From: Carettochelys insculpta
Taxonomy: Eukaryota; Chordata; Testudines; Carettochelyidae
Direction: 5' to 3'
Length of the DNA stretch: 64,000 nucleotides
Assembly: GCF_033958435.1 (NCBI RefSeq)
Contig: NC_134141.1
Span: 99,675,001 to 99,739,000 of the forward strand
In this document: piece after piece, positions 37,421 through 49,823 of the stretch
Layout: each line of letters starts with the position of its first letter
Position numbering within the stretch: the first letter of the stretch is position 1
Translations under genes and position numbers: made by a program
The notes under the pieces: model-generated
The model's input: the letters and a program-made list of their open reading frames with translations, nothing else
Databases searched by the model: none
What the model was told of the DNA's origin: nothing

Positions 37421-38073
37421 AGTCTCTGGCCATGGGGTCAGGGAACCTTCCTGAGGGTCCCATTGGGGCACAGAACAATGGCAGCCCAGATGATTGTGGC
37501 GGGCCAGGTTGGAAGTTTTGCAAGGAATGCATGCAGCTTTCCGGCTATATTTTGTCCACCCCACTACACAGGAAGAGTTTTTCGTGCTGTGCAAAACTAG
37601 CATGGTCGCCACTCAACTATGGCTGTAGTCTGCATCCATTATTATATATGTTAAGCCCTGGCAGCATGTCCTGTACTGTGCAAGGCACAAAGGAAAAGCT
37701 GCCTGACGCTACTGTGAGTGGCACATGCAGATGCTATCCACTATGGTCAAATACAAGTTTAAAGAAAAACTGATGGTGTTTCAAGCATTTACCAAGAATC
37801 ATAGAAAAAGCTTTTAAGATTATTAGTAAAGATTGGAAATCAGAGGCAGGAATAGTCCTCGAGGTAAGTGTTCCTGTGATATTTCTTTCTGCACAGATTA
37901 AATTCAATGCCAATTGACATGTGGATGTATCATATCAGATTTTGACCCGTAACACAATTGTACAGATTGTCAAAGTATTCAGTTAGTAGCTTCTAGACAC
38001 TATGCCCTTTATAAGCACTCTGTATCTGAAATAATGACATCTCAAAGAATATAGAAGTGTGTAGATTAAAATA

Positions 38074-38211
38074 AAGCAGTCCAGTAGCACTTTAAAGACT
38101 AACAAAATAATTTATTAGGTTATATAAATTATTTTGTTAGTCTTTAAAGTGCTACTGGACTGCTTTTTTGTGTTGATAATATATAGACTAGCACGGCTAT
38201 GTCTCTGTTAC
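38074..38211 (+). mobile_element. Penelope-like terminal hairpin with 12 bp TSD
   Basis: 'aagcagtccagtagcactttaaagactaacaaaat' is followed after a short loop by its exact inverse, then 'tagactagcacggctatgtctctg'. Flanked by a perfect 12 bp direct repeat tagattaaaata (38062-38073 and 38212-38223). The head-to-head terminal copies fit 5'-truncated Penelope-like insertions. Confidence 0.75.
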
Positions 38212-38223
38212 TAGATTAAAATA

Positions 38224-40102
38224 CTATGACATAACAGTGATCCTTTGTTTCTCCTCTGTAATTCCATTGATTCAGTGGTGTTATTATACATTAAGCTCCT
38301 TCTCTGTTACTATTCACCTGGCATGATGTTTACCTCCCACTAACTTAGAAAGGGCTAGTGTAGCTCAACAGGAGCTAAACAAGGCAATGGGCCATTCTTT
38401 AGGGACAGTTAGGCTGAGAGGCAAGCACTGTTTGAAAATGCACCTTGGTTGGTCAGGAACAGGGTGGGCTGGTATAAAGTGAAGAGGTGTGCAGCAGCAG
38501 GGGGTCTGCTATTGTCCTCTGGCCTTAGGGTAGGAAAGAAATATGCAGTGGGAGAAGTGCTGGGATCCTGGGCCCAAGGAAAGAGTGTACACTGTGGGAG
38601 TGGGAGATGGAAGCCTCATAGGGACAGAGTAGGAAGCAGCCAGGGAAACCACAGCAAGGTCCGGAGCAGTGCAGACATTGGCTGCTGATTGTAGGGTCCC
38701 TAGGCTGGAACATGGTGTGGTAGGGGAACCTAGCCATTGGGGAAGCAGCATATCCTCAAACCGGAGTGCTGCCTGCTAGACAGGCATTCCACTGGGATGT
38801 ATGATACCCCAAGCCACTAGACACAGTCTAAGCTATGAAGAGGAAGCACTTCATGTCCTGGAGTGTGAGAGGGGATGCAACACAAATAAGACAGAAGGGG
38901 GCATCAGAACAGGCAGAGCTAGTCCCCAAATGCAGCCATAAGAAGCTTCCACAACAGTGAGCAGAAAAAACAAAGGAAGGGCTTTTTCTGCTCGTTCTTT
39001 TTTCTTGGGTCTTTAAAAAGACTTTGGGCAGCAAAATGGACCACTGTGGAATTCCCTTGAGAAAGGCCAGTAGCCTCTGCTTTGCTTCAGACACTCTATC
39101 CTTTGGTGGAGAGCATCTAAAATCACTGTGCCACCCAACATTTAGCACACTTGTGGTGATAAGTCATTTTTGGACTAAGAAGGACCCCAGGTTGATACAT
39201 GATATCTTATTCTGTTCTTTTTTCCCTTATTCTTTCCTTTCCACTCCCCACTAGTTTTTCTACCTGTTCCCCTCCCCCTCTGCTTAAACTGACCAGGTGC
39301 ATCACAGACCACCACTGGGATGAGATGCCCATCCACCCCAACTGTACCAGCCAGATGATGTCCCTGAGCTGGGGTCCAGAGTAATGTCTGCAGTGACTCA
39401 GAGCGTCCATCCGTAACAAGTAAAGCCTGAGAATATCAACAATAAATATAATCCTTTTTGCTATTCTAGCTCTTCTTTCTCCTTGATTCTGTCTTGTCAA
39501 AGGCAGGAATAGTGATCAAAAACTCATAGCTAGGCCAAACTTCAACAGAAACAACTCTTTCTTCTCCTTCTACTTATGATGGCTTCTCAGAGCAAGACTC
39601 AAATTGATAACTTTCTCTCTGAAATAGACTGTTATTTCAAAACCTCTTTCAAACCACTTTACATTTTGTTTTTTGTTTTTTTTCCCTTTTCTGCACCCAA
39701 ACCAAGACATTTTCAAATGTTGGCATCAGTGTTTTAGAGTGGCTGCTAGAAGAAAGAGCACATTTCTGTAGTCATGTGCACATTAACATCTTTGTCTCAG
39801 GAGCTCTGTTTAGTCCACTGGGATTAACACAGTATCAGGAACTCTGTAAATGTATCATTATATATGTATCAATGTACTTGTATCATTGTGGATAGAATAA
39901 TATGGCTAAGGCCACAGTTCAGCAAAGTCCTTAAGCAGATGCCTAACTTTAAGAATGTGACTTAGTTCTACTGAAGTTAATGGGACCATTTAGATTTTCA
40001 AATGTTTTGCTGAAACAAAGCCTAAATAAGTATGGACTAGAAAACCTGAGAATCTTCTCCTAAAAGTGCAGATGAGAAGTATGTAAAAGATGTCACCACA
40101 GA
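38224..40102. other. Spacer with a possible unclassified repeat
   Basis: About 38360-38800 is GC-richer than its surroundings and contains 'ggtataaagtgaag', compatible with an LTR-like promoter, but no termini or partner were found. Otherwise nothing recognised. Confidence 0.4.
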
Positions 40103-40378
40103 TGTAGTTGGGTCTCGACATTCATGAGGGTTCCATGTTGTGAATCCTCGCAAATGTTGAATTTCACGAATACGGGGGGCTCGGAGCCCCAGGGAAGCTG
40201 CGGCTGCCAGGACTACCTGCCTGGAGCCCTGGGGAAGCTGGTGCTGTCAGTGCTCCTCTCTGGAGCCCTGGGGAAGACACAGCTGCTGGCGCTCCATGCC
40301 CCAGAACCCCAGGAAAGCAGCCTCTCGCAAAAGCTTGAATTTGCAAATCTTAGGTTCGTGAATGTTGAGACCCTACTG
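40103..40378. mobile_element. Tigger-like MITE with TA target site
   Basis: The right end reads GAGACCCTACTG followed by TA; the left end GTAGTTGGGTCTCGACATTC is its inverse with two mismatches. The inverted arms share 'ggtctcgacattcatgag' and 'gttcgtgaatgttgagacc'. The central 200 bp is GC-rich ('gagccctggggaagctg' repeats). No coding capacity. Confidence 0.75.
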
Positions 40379-40415
40379 TAATACTAACAACTGGTGAAGT
40401 CTATTCAAAATTATT

Positions 40416-40525
40416 TTATCTGATGAAGTGGGTCTTTGCCCATGAAAGCTGATGCTCCAAAATATCTGTTAGTTAGGGACTTCTTGTTATTCCTGAAGAC
40501 ACAGACTAACTCAGCCACCTCTCCA
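40416..40525 (+). mobile_element. Penelope-like terminal fragment
   Basis: 'ctgatgaagtgggtctttgcccatgaaagctgatgctccaaaatatctgttag' and 'cttcttgttattcctgaagacacagactaac' match the terminal sequence of the copies at 23032, 47367 and 62056. Confidence 0.7.
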
Positions 40526-41549
40526 ATACTATTCAAAGTTATGTGTATCTTATAAAGACAAAAAATAATCATAATTTCTTTGGTGCCACCAATCTCTGAT
40601 AACAGGCTGATACCAATACCTTCTAAATATCAATATCTTCAGAGAGTGGCTGTGGACGGTAAGCCTCCAAAGCTTGGAATGAAAATGTTGTGCAAACACG
40701 GTGGATAATCTCTTGAATATACTGTCATTTTCTGCTAAAGCTTTTGATTAATTCATGGCTGCTGATGAAGTGACCCATGTGGCTGTGCTCTTTCTTAGTA
40801 TTTTCACTTGAAATGCCAGTTTATAGCTCAGTGAGCCATTCTGGCCATCAATCAGGGACAATCTTACAGAGAAAGATAAAGCACACCACATTTTAATCAC
40901 CGCTGCTATCTAGGCCAGTGGTCAAGCAGCTGATTAGTTTCCCATCATGGTACAGTAAGCAATCTTACATTCTGGTATATTTTGCCTTGTCTAAATCACA
41001 TAAGATCAGATGATGCGCAGCCCTATATTATCTACATTTATATTTATAGTTAAAAGAAAGATTTGGGGGAAAAAGACTATATTGCAGTGAAAGGCAGCAA
41101 TTATTTTATGTGCCTATGTCATAATAGTCTCAATAGTCTATAGCAGTTGAATTAGAAGGTTGAATTATGCTGGTATAAAGTAAGGAGCTGTTTTACCAGC
41201 ATAGGGAATTTAATTTGAGGAATGGACAGGCTGTTTCTCCACTACACCTTGTTTCAGAGTTCCATCCAGGAGATCAGCTGTAATCTCAGCTAGAGGTTCT
41301 GGAATTCCCAAAAGAGAAGAGATTGTAGGCATGTTGTGTATCCTCTGTGCAGACAAGTTTTCACAGAGAGAGAAACTCCAACCAGGACCTATGCTTGTTT
41401 TCTACTCTGGTGGATCTGTCCCCTGGCGTACAGTACAATTACTTCAAATGTTATATGCTAGAAAGATAAAAGGCCTGACTGTCAGCTAGTGTTGCTCAGC
41501 ATAGCAGCAGTGAAGTGCAGCTTCACCGGCTGGAGATCTAATTCTGCGT
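40526..41549. other. AT-rich spacer
   Basis: Nothing recognised. Confidence 0.5.
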
Positions 41550-41742
41550 CAGAGGTGGAAAAAGTACCCAAAAAGCTACTTGAGTAAAAGTGTGGCTGCT
41601 TTCACTTCTGGGTACTTGAGTACAATAAAGATGTGATGTGCGTGTATGCATGTAGTTTTACGTAAGTAGTTTTCCAGAAGGACACTGATGGCTTAAGTAC
41701 ATTTTCCTCAAAAGCAGCTGTACTTTTACTCTTTTACCTCTG
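41550..41742. mobile_element. Tol2-like hAT MITE (193 bp)
   Basis: Begins CAGAGGTGGAAAAAGTACCC and ends TACTTTTACTCTTTTACCTCTG's equivalent. The terminal CAGAGGTG(T/G)AAAAAGTAC signature, with repeated 'acttgagtaaaag' subterminal motifs, is that of Tol2 and related hAT transposons. The 8 bp flanks ttctgcgt and ctctgtgt match at six of eight positions. No coding capacity. Confidence 0.8.
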
Positions 41743-41894
41743 CTCTGTGTCATATTGTGCTCTTCCATGTACCTACACAATTTTTGACTTCAGTAGAAGT
41801 TGAGCACACATGGTGGTCACTCACCACTAATAAGTCAGGTGTTTTCCAATGGGGACTACAGACTAGCATCTGAGAGCTGCAAAGTTTTATTCTC

Positions 41895-43560
41895 ATAGAA
41901 TCATAGAATGCTAGGACTGGAAGGGACCTTGAGGGGTCATGGAGTGCAGCCCCCCTGCCCTCATGGCAGGACTAAGTACTGTCTAGACCACCCCGATAGA
42001 CATTTATGTAACCTATTCTTAAATATCTCTAGAGATGGAGATTCCACAGCCTCCCTAGGCAATGTATTCCAGTGTTTGACCACCCTGACACTTAGGAATT
42101 TTTTCCTAATGTCCAACCTAAAGCTCCCTTGCTGCAGTTTGAGTCCATTGCTTCTTGTCCTATCCTCAGAGGCCAAGAAGAACAAGTTTTGTCCCTCTTC
42201 CTTATGCCACCCTTTTAGATACCTGAAAACTGCTATCATGTCCCACCTCAATCTTCTCTTTTCCAAACTAAACAAGCCTTTCTTCATAGGTCATGTTCTC
42301 CACACCTTTAATCAGTCTTGTTACTCTTTTCTGGACATTTTCTAATTTCTCCACATCTTTCTTGAAATGCGGTGCCCAGAACTGGACACAATACTCCAAC
42401 TGAGGCCTAACCAGCACAGAGTAGAGTGGAAGAATGACTTCCCGTATCTTGTTCACAACACACTTGTTAATGCATCCCAGAATCATGTTTGCTTTTTTTG
42501 CAACAGCATCACACTGTTGACTCATATTTAACTTGTGGTCCACTGTAACCCCTAGATCCCTTTGTGCCATACTCCTTCCTAGACACTCGCTTCCCATTCT
42601 GTGTGTGTGAAACTGTTTGTTCCTTCCTAACTGGAGCACTTTGCATTTTTCTTTATTAGACTTCATCCTGTTTACCTCAGATCATTTCTCCAATTTTGAC
42701 CCCATCCTTCAAAGCAGTTGCAACCCTTCCTAGCTTGGTATCATCTGCAAACTTAATGTGTACTTTCTATGCCAATATCTAAATCGTTGATGAAGATATT
42801 GAACAGAACCAGTCCCAATACAGACCCCTGTGGAACCCCACTCGTTATACCTTTCCAGCAGGATAGCGAACCATTAAGAGCTACTCTCTGAGTATGGTTA
42901 TCTAGCCAGCTTTGCACCCACCTTATAGCAGCCCCATCTAAGTTGTATTTGCCTAGTTTATTGATAAGAATATCATACGAGACCATATCAAATGCCTTAC
43001 TAAAGTCTAGGCATACCACATCTACTGCTTCTCCCTTATCCACAAAGTTCATTATCCTATGGAGGAAAGCCATCAGATTAGTTTGACATGATTTGTTCTT
43101 TGCAAATCCATGCTGGCTGCTCCCTATCACCTTACCACCTTCCAAGTGCTTGCAGATGATTTCCTTAATTACTTGCTCCATTATCGTTCCTGGCACAGAA
43201 GTTAAACTGCCTGGTCTGTGGTTTCCTGTGTTGTTCTTATTCCCCTTTTTATAGATGGGCACTATATTTCCCCTTTTCCAGTCTTGTGGAATCTTTCCCG
43301 TCTCTCATGATTTTCCAAAGATGATAGCTAATGCCTCAGATACCTCCTCTATCAGCTCCTTGAGTATTCTAGGATGCATTTCATCAAGCCCTGGTGACTT
43401 GCAGACATCTAACTTTTCTAAGTGATTTTAACTTGTTCTTTTTTTTTTATTTTATCTTCTAAACCTACCCCTTTCCCACTAGCATTCATGATGAAGTGGG
43501 ATTATTCTGTAATATTTTTGAGTCCTGTTTTAGCCTCCCTTTCTGCTGTATGATGAATTA
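41895..43560 (-). mobile_element. CR1 LINE, 5'-truncated copy
   Basis: On the minus strand the element runs from about 43560 down to the CR1 3' terminus at 41895, where ATTCTATGA repeats (seen as TCATAGAATCATAGAAT) mark the genuine end. It spans about 1.65 kb covering the RT domain, the ORF2 C-terminus and the 3' UTR. The full-length element would be about 4-5 kb, so it is 5'-truncated, as is usual for CR1. Confidence 0.9.
41961..43262 (-). pseudogene. CR1 ORF2 reverse transcriptase, broken
   Basis: 43262-42753 reads as RT: '[14 protein letters not shown]', '[16 protein letters not shown]' and '[19 protein letters not shown]'. The active-site box follows as 'FADDTKLG' near 42750, but in a different frame, so a frameshift or small deletion lies at about 42750-42765. 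42666-42268 carries 'SNKEKCKVLQLGR', 'RDLGVTVD' and 'LVRPQLEYCVQFWAPH'. 42287-41961 carries the C-terminal '[15 protein letters not shown]' and '[13 protein letters not shown]'-like residues. At least two frame breaks make it non-functional; the motifs are otherwise well preserved, so decay is moderate. Confidence 0.9.
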
Positions 43561-43597
43561 TTATCCAGTGGATGGAAAAAGACTGTCTGCTCTCAAA

Positions 43598-43700
43598 GGT
43601 TACATCTATACTACCCAGTTATTTTGAAACAACTGCAGTTATTTCAAAATAACTTAGCTGTTGTCTACATTACATGGGTGCATTATGTCAAAAATGGTAG
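43598..43700. mobile_element. Possible MITE remnant
   Basis: 'ttacatctatactacccagttattttgaaacaactgcagttatttcaaaataac' resembles a decayed Harbinger-MITE end with its internal inverted repeat. Only one end is visible. Confidence 0.4.
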
Positions 43701-44861
43701 CCCTCAATGTGAGAGGAATAGGGGAACAGAGACTGTGCCTTCTGTAGCCTGGCGTGAAACCCAGGATTCCACATTCTTGCTATTCCCTGTTGCCAGCAAA
43801 CAGCTGTGAAATCTGCTACCAACTCCTCTCCCTTCTAATCCTGGTCTGGGGGCATACCAGTGTTATCAGGTGTTCCATTAGTTGAAGAGGTCTATGTGCT
43901 GGACCTTGTGAGATGAAGAATTTATACAGTAAAGGGAACATCCATTTAATTTTTTTCACTTTTTTTTTTCCTAGTTGTTCCTTAGAGTGCTGTAAAGGTA
44001 CAGTTACATCAGTCAATGTTTTCTCATTTCCTTCTACGTGCTCAATACTTGTGGTTAGCAACCTGCATTTGTTGGTTTCACAAAGCATAGGGTTTCTGCT
44101 TCCAGTATGACAGCATCTCAGAATCCAGACCGGTAGAGCAAAAAAAAAAAAAATTATTCAAACCAAATTGAAAGGGTAGCAAAGTGAATACCTGTGTCTT
44201 TTATTTTAGCAGTGGTATGTGAAATCAGAGATGGATGGGTAGGCTTGTCACATGACCTAGTGGCCTAACTCATTTTATAATCAAGTTAGCAGGTCATGTA
44301 AATGTGTGGATTAACATTATGCTTTCTCCAGTGATCTTTGTTCAAATTGCACGTTTCCTTTAACCACTGTATGAAGCTGTATGTATTAAATTGTTTACAA
44401 TAACTGGTCCTTATGAATTGATTTGTTCTAAATCGCTTAATGAACAGCTTATGTGATCACATTTGGGTCTATAACGTGTTCTTAACAAGTGTTCAGGAGT
44501 AGATATTTGGAATGTGATGTTAGAATAGCATTTCATTATCTAAATCACATAGTATTGTTCCTTGATTAGATAAGTTAATCATTACAAGATGACTCAAACA
44601 AGTTTCATTCCATAGCAAAATAAGCCTTTTTCTTGACTAAACAAAACCCAGCTAATTATTGTTATTGAATCTTATTGTTCTCAAATTATTCATTTGAACA
44701 AACCATAATAAAGTATGAAAAGCAGAACACAAAATTTTGTTTAACATGAGTAAAATGATCGTGAACAGATTTTTTTACATTATTCAACCAACTCCAGACC
44801 TCCACACTCCCTCTCTCGTTGCCTAATCTCACAGGGACCCACGCAGAAAAATTATAGAGTC
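43701..44861. other. AT-rich spacer
   Basis: Nothing recognised. Confidence 0.5.
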
Positions 44862-45130
44862 ATAGGCCTGAAAGGGACCTCAAGAGGTTATCTAATCCCA
44901 TCCTTTGCACTCATGGCAGGACTAAGTATTATTTAGACAATCCCTCAAAGGTGTTTGCCTCACCTGCTCTTAAAAATCTCCAGTGATAGAGATTCCACAA
45001 CCTACCTAAGCAATTTATTCAAGTGCTTAACCAGCCTTTCAGCTAGCAGCTGTTTCCTAATATACAGCCTAAACTGTTCTTGCTGAATTTTAAGTGCCTT
45101 GCTTCTTCTGCCCATGTTTCTTGTCCTCTT
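44862..45130 (-). mobile_element. CR1 LINE 3' fragment
   Basis: 'tcataggcctgaaagggacctcaagaggttatctaatccc', 'catggcaggactaagtatt' and 'ccagtgatagagattccacaacc' follow the same order as the 3' end of the CR1 copy at 41895. More diverged and lacking the terminal repeats. Confidence 0.8.
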
Positions 45131-45139
45131 CCCATGGCT

Positions 45140-45440
45140 ATTTTAATTTTGAGAAAAACATTTAATTTGAACCTCAGTGATGGTGTTTTTAAAACATTCC
45201 CATGCAGCTTGAGGGATTTCACTTGTGCTGTTCCTTTTAATTTCCATCCTTCCTAAATTTGTGTAGTTCTCCTTTCTGATGTTAAATTCTACTGTGGGCC
45301 ACTTCTTTGGTATCCCTCCTTCCACACACCAGGTTGCTAACTTTAATAACATTATGGTTGCTATTACTGAATAATTCAGCTATATTCATCCATTGGACCA
45401 GACCCCACACTCCAAGTAAGACTAAATCAAGGATTCCCTC
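45140..45440 (-). pseudogene. Degenerate LINE ORF fragment (tentative)
   Basis: The minus-strand frame 45352-45143, with 'SNHNVIKVSNL'-like and 'EFNIRKENYTNLGRME' residues upstream and within it, resembles the segment following the endonuclease domain in CR1-type ORF2 ('sDHn.v...f..rk.n...lr'). It directly abuts the CR1 tail fragment, so it may be the same element with a large internal deletion. This is inference from short motifs. Confidence 0.35.
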
Positions 45441-47356
45441 TACTTAAGGCATAAAAAATATAATTAAGACGATTGTGTTGTGTTTGGATATTTCATTACT
45501 CACCAGAGATCCACAGAGAATATCTCATAATCACTGTGGAAAGTAACAGAAAAGGATATTTGAGGATTTTACTAGTTTTGCTTTACATAGAAGGCACTCA
45601 AGGTAGGATTCCTGATGGTACTTAAGTACGTAAGTCTCGGTCTGATCTCACTTGTGTTGAGCCTACAGACACACAAATCCAGTCAGCATCTATATTTGTT
45701 GGAGTAAACAGTTCCTATGTTTTTCCCTCTTGGTTGCTAGATGTCCATCTCAGACCTCCGTGCTCAGTGACCTTCTACCAGATCAGGTCCCATTCAAAAT
45801 CCACACACCCATGGTGTGACTCAAACTTACAGGATGAGCACCCGGACCACAACCTCCTGCTTTGTCTCTGAAGACTTTGCCTGGAGGGGGCCAGACACAT
45901 AATTCTGTCCTTCAAAAATTGGCTTAGGCACCAAAGGTGTCTGACTCCAAATGGATCACTCACCACACTGCAACCTTGCTTTGGTATCTATCTCAGAGAA
46001 GGGTGGGAGTTAGGATAGACCTCTCTTGCCAGCATCTCCCATTGGACAGCTTAGGCTATAGCTCCCTCTCTAGCTTGCTATTTTTAGCAGATCATGTTGT
46101 AAGGTACCTGTCTCTCCTCATTCGTTGTAGCCTAGTCATGAACTCAGTGTTATGTATCACAGTGTTATTCCTATTGCTACAAGGCTGCTTGTTTTCATGA
46201 AGCTACAGACTAACATGGCTACCCCTCTGAGTGTCATTCCTGTGATTTTTCAAGCACATAAAAGCTAGATATTGTGCTTATCAGTATTGCATTGCCTAAG
46301 TCCTTTGGTGGATGCCACCACAAAGTGGATAGTGTATTTGTGAGGGACAGCACAGAATTCTAAGGCAGAGATGTTGATGAGCAGCTAACATGAGCTGAAA
46401 AATGTAAGGTGCATATCCATCCAAAATGGATGATTCAGACACACTGGAAATGGAACCTGAGAGTAGAATTTAAAACTAGAAGAAGAGGACTGGTTCGAAC
46501 AATAGGAAGACAATCCTCACAATAGTGAAATACAGAGTATGTATGTGATGAAACAGTAGGAGTAGGAGAGTCAGTGAGAGTCAGTAGGAGTCAGTGAGAA
46601 TTTGAATTCTGCTACCTGACGAGATCCTGTGGCTTAGTCAGGCTCTGATAATGAATTAAGAGCTCTATTTTGGGACTGTACAGAAAAATCCCTGCCCCTG
46701 AAATTTAAAATCTAAGGGGCAAATTGTAGGAGGTGGGTGGAAAACAAGTAAAAAGGATAACAGGGTTGTTTAGCACTAGTTATATCAATCACAGCTTGTC
46801 ACCTGCTTAATCCTAAACATGGTAGTTTCTAACAGTAGCCCAGTGGAAGCCAGTTCTGAGGATTTACTTTGTTCTTTGCTTCATCTCTATTGGTAACTGG
46901 TTACAGATGGACCTGAAAACCCTTTGCTTACCTTTCCCTTTCTAGCAACATGGCATGAGTATCCATAATAAAATATTACAGTTACACTTTCATACTTCAA
47001 CTCCATGAGTTTTGTATAGTAAGTCTGAAACTTTTGCACCATATAAGACAGATGTGCTTTTTCTTTTCTTAAAGTCTGCTCACCATCTGCCCTAAAGAGA
47101 CAATTTGGTTAGATAGGAAAGTCTCATGCTTTTATTAAAAGCAATAAATAAATAAAAAATAAATAAATAAAAGCTCTCTATTGAACTATCTAGTGACTGA
47201 CTATCTGGAAGTTATTTGAGAAAGTTTGCTAAATTAGAAAATGCTTTTGAGCAAGAAGCTTAATTTCCTATCCAATCGTAAGTCACTATGCAAACTAAAG
47301 GTGCTTTATAATTTTTAAGTCTATGGTAATAGCCATAGCAAAGCAACAAATATTAG
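45441..47356. other. AT-rich spacer with minor repeats
   Basis: No gene. Includes a 40 bp Penelope-like tail remnant at about 46197-46235 ('gaagctacagactaacatggctacccctctgag') and an (AATA)n tract at about 47143-47173. Confidence 0.5.
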
Positions 47357-47366
47357 AATATTTTCA

Positions 47367-47558
47367 AAAAAGGAGGAGTCCAGTAGCACCTTAAACATAA
47401 ACAGACTTATTTTGCCATAAGCTTTCAATGGGCAAAAACCCACTTTGCCAGATTCATGACCCACAAAAGCTTATGCTTAAATAAATCTGTTAGTCTTTAA
47501 GGTGCCACAGGACTCCAAATTGTTTATGCAGATACAGACTAATACAGCTACCCCTCAC
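47367..47558. mobile_element. Penelope-like terminal fragment, inverted pair
   Basis: 'ggagtccagtagcaccttaaacataaacagac' is mirrored by 'tgttagtctttaaggtgccacaggactcc'. The middle has 'cataagctttcaatgggcaaaaacccacttt' and the right end 'gatacagactaatacagctacccctc'. Flanking direct repeats aatattttca / aatactttca (47357-47366, 47559-47568) match at nine of ten bases. Confidence 0.75.
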
Positions 47559-48015
47559 AATACTTTCAGCTACTCATGATTTACTTATTTCTTATTTTTT
47601 ATTAGCTACAACTGAGTGTCTCCACGCATCATACACAAGTTTGTGTATACTTAATTGATTTTTATGCATCCTAAAAAAGGTCACAGGTATTGTTTTTCAG
47701 CTTTGTTTTGCATTAGAAAAAAATCTGGTCTTCCCATAATGGGGTTTGTCCACACCAGACTTTTTTTTTGCCAAAATGTCCCCCTCTTTGCCAACCATGA
47801 GTCAGCTTTACTAGTCGTATTAAGAATGGGAGAGCTGGAATCATCAAGGCTTGAGAACATTGTAGACTTGTCAACATTGTAGGCTTGTCAACAACTGTGC
47901 CTACTCTGAGCAGATTTAAATGATAAGATAGTTAAAGTGTCAATAGTGTCTTTGGGTGCAGAGTACAGTAGTCCTTCAACCATTGTTTTCACCAATTAAG
48001 TGTTTAACTTTAGCA

Positions 48016-48362
48016 CAGAGGCGAGATACCGCCAGCCTGCAGGCCACGTGTGACTCATCATGGTTATCTGCTTGCTACCCGTCTGACACTTGTTTACTTG
48101 AGTGTCTGCAGGCACAAAGCCCTGCAGCTCACGGGGGCTGTGAGATTTGCTGTTCCTGGCCTATAGGAGCAGTGGGAAGTGGTGGCCTGGCCCACACCAA
48201 TTCCCACAGATCCTACTAGCCAGGAACAGTGAACCACACACATTAGTAGCTGCAGGGCTTCTTGCCTGTGGACACTCAAATAAACAAAGTATCTGGTGGC
48301 CCACCAATGGTTAACCTTGACAAATCACATGTGGCCTGTGCACCAGAGGTTCCCCACTCTTG
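48016..48362. mobile_element. Non-autonomous hAT-type element with near-perfect TSD
   Basis: The left end CAGAGGCGAGATACCGCC and the right end (inverted CAAGAGTGGGGAACCTC) are diverged terminal repeats. Flanks ctttagca (48008-48015) and ctttagcc (48363-48370) are an 8 bp duplication with one mismatch. Same family as the copies at 1927 and 32697. Confidence 0.75.
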
Positions 48363-48370
48363 CTTTAGCC

Positions 48371-49432
48371 ACTCACATTTGAAAACGTGGATCATCTATA
48401 CAACTAGGTACTTGAGCTTGCAATGGAATTGATATATCTGGATCATACACTGTGTCAGAACTCACTGAAGATTCCTGAGCAGGTAAAATATCGTGTTTGT
48501 GAAACCATTTGCAGAATCAGACCACGAGCTGAGACTCTGTCAGTGCCCCCATTAAAACTCTGTCAACCAGCTAGTCAGCTGTCATAAAGTGGTATTGATG
48601 TCAGTAGAGCTACATTAGTTAATCTCATCTGAAGATCATCTAGCTAGCTAATTTAGTGTCGTATACCTTGGCGCTTAAGTTTATTCTTTTACTCATAATA
48701 GCTCAAGATAAGCACATTTCTAATTTCCTAATTTTGATTGTTGTAAATCACAGGCTGGTTTGTGTTTCTCATAGAAATATAATAATGCTAGTATGGAATA
48801 CTGTGTTAAGATACTATTGTAGTAATATCAGCATCACTGATAAGTTAATTTAAAAGCATAAATATCACAGTTCTAGTTCTGGGTATCTGTTCATCAGTCA
48901 CTAATCTATATTCCCTGAGGGAAAGTGAGTGAGCATGGCAATCTGCTTCCAAAAACTTCTAGCATTTGAAGTGGTGGTAGTTCCCTTCAAGCATTTATGC
49001 CAATGATGGGGCTTTACATTTTTTTAGCAGCTCATGTTTTTTTCTTTGTTTCTGCCAGTTGTGACAGCTTGTTCACCTCCCTTGCACCTAACACTGGCTT
49101 TAGCAAAAGGAAAGGGAGGAAACTTGTCAATAGCAGCAAAAATTGGAGCAGTTCTTCCTGACTTTTGTGTTCAGTGTTATCATTCAGCCTGCACTGTCGA
49201 AGCATTAGTCAATAAAGAACAGAACTCTCACATATAATTAGAAGCATACATTGTTAGAAATGCCCATATCTCCCACAAATGCATGATTAACAGGTAATAT
49301 TACTTAGTTTGTCAGATATCCCAAAGAAAACAAGTCAAGTGGTAGAATGGTCTCAGGATTGGTCAAAACTGCATGGCAAAATCATTTGCAAGGTCATCTG
49401 TAAATAACTGCCCAAAAATTATTACAGGAGAC
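48371..49432. other. AT-rich spacer
   Basis: Nothing recognised between the hAT copy and the full-length Harbinger. Confidence 0.5.
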
Positions 49433-49823
49433 TTTAGCTGCGTCTACACGTGCACGCTACTTTGAAGTAGCAGCACCAACTTCGAAATAGCGCCCGTCAC
49501 GTCTACACGCGTTGGGCGCTATTTCGAAGTTAACTTCGACGTTAGGCGGCAAGACGTCGAAGCCGCTAACCTCATGAGAAGATAGGAAGAGCGCCCTACT
49601 TCGACGTTCAACGTCAAAGTAGGGACAGTGTAGACGATCCGCGTCCCGCAACGTCGAAATTGCCGGGTCCTCCATGGCGGCCATCAGCTGGGGGGTTGAG
49701 AGACGCTCTCTCCAGCCCCTCAGCTCACTGGTGGCCGCGTGGAGCGGCCCCTTAAAGGTCCCCTCCCCCGCCCTGACTGCAGGAGGCTGAGGCAACGTGC
49801 AGGCTCAGCCCCTGAGACCGGCG

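Noticed and set aside
49739..49823. Upstream GTG as start of the SANT protein
   Set aside because: GTG starts are not expected in a vertebrate nuclear gene; ATG 49824 has good context, leaving the homopolymer frame break as the simpler explanation.
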